Below, piece by piece: positions 6,484 to 6,553 of a stretch of DNA of 6,553 bases. The notes beneath the pieces are model-generated. The model was not told the DNA's origin. It made no database searches and saw nothing but the letters and a program-made list of their open reading frames with translations. The position numbers and the translations under genes are program-made. The stretch spans positions 1-6,553 of the forward strand of contig SKZC01000266.1 in NCBI GenBank assembly GCA_007127575.1, read 5' to 3'. This DNA comes from Gemmatimonadota bacterium. GTDB taxonomy: Bacteria; Gemmatimonadota; Gemmatimonadetes; Longimicrobiales; Gaopeijiaceae. Numbering within the stretch: the stretch's first letter is position 1; every line of letters begins with the position of its first letter.

Positions 6484-6553
6484 TCACGGCCCCTCCAGGA
6501 TTTCGGCTGCCTTCCGCATGGCTTCATCGAGGCCTTCCACGAGAGGGAACCGC
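6484..6553 (-). CDS. C-terminal end of an unidentified upstream gene (partial)
   Basis: A minus-strand frame enters from the right edge and ends at TGA 6486-6484. It gives 22 residues, RFPLVEGLDEAMRKAAEIL followed by EGP. The sequence is helix-like and codes naturally (charged and hydrophobic residues alternating), unlike the Arg/Gly/Pro-rich translations of the other frames. It is therefore probably the true end of the preceding gene, in the same orientation and 88 bases upstream of the aminotransferase. The fragment is too short to name a family. Confidence 0.5.
   Translation of the reverse strand, partial: RFPLVEGLDEAMRKAAEILEGP

Noticed and set aside
5142..6527. Longer aminotransferase starting at ATG 6527 (461 residues)
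   Set aside because: The extra 44 residues are low-complexity, overlap the end of the upstream gene and have no good ribosome binding site, whereas GTG at 6395 has GGGAGG at seven bases and starts right at the family's N-terminal helix.

Overview
The window is GC-rich bacterial chromosome, by eye well above 60% G+C. Codons end mostly in G or C, with heavy use of GGG, CGG and CTC. All supportable genes lie on the minus strand and read from the right edge to the left. Starts are ATG, GTG, GTG and TTG. Arg CGG and Gly GGG are used more than I would expect from a Streptomyces-type genome, so another high-GC lineage (for example Gemmatimonadota, Myxococcota or a non-streptomycete actinobacterium) is possible. 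The sequence alone does not fix the taxon. I see no tRNA, rRNA, CRISPR array, insertion sequence or integrase.

Layout in transcription order: (i) 6553-6484, the last 22 codons of an unidentified gene; (ii) an 88-bp gap holding a small palindrome and a clear ribosome binding site; (iii) 6395-5142, a class III PLP aminotransferase related to glutamate-1-semialdehyde aminomutase; (iv) 5145-4126, a soluble GT-A family 2 glycosyltransferase; (v) 4129-2816, a membrane-bound cellulose-synthase-like family 2 glycosyltransferase; (vi) a 101-bp gap with two inverted repeats; (vii) 2714-1, the first 904 residues of a type I polyketide synthase with complete KS and AT domains, cut by the left edge just as the dehydratase domain begins. 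The PKS is the largest gene here. It starts at TTG and has no stop codon inside the window, so an ATG-to-stop gene search would miss it.

Genes iii-v are joined by two 4-base stop/start overlaps (ATGA and GTGA), the mark of one translationally coupled operon. The PKS follows 101 bp later in the same direction and may be the next operon member or start its own transcript. Together the genes suggest assembly of a glycosylated, possibly aminated, polyketide or fatty-acyl product, such as a glycolipid or lipid-linked surface glycan. The alternative is a polysaccharide operon that merely adjoins a PKS operon. The combination of a GSAM-type aminotransferase, two GT2 enzymes (one CesA-like) and a KS-first type I PKS does not match any characterised pathway I can name. 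The product assignment is inference.
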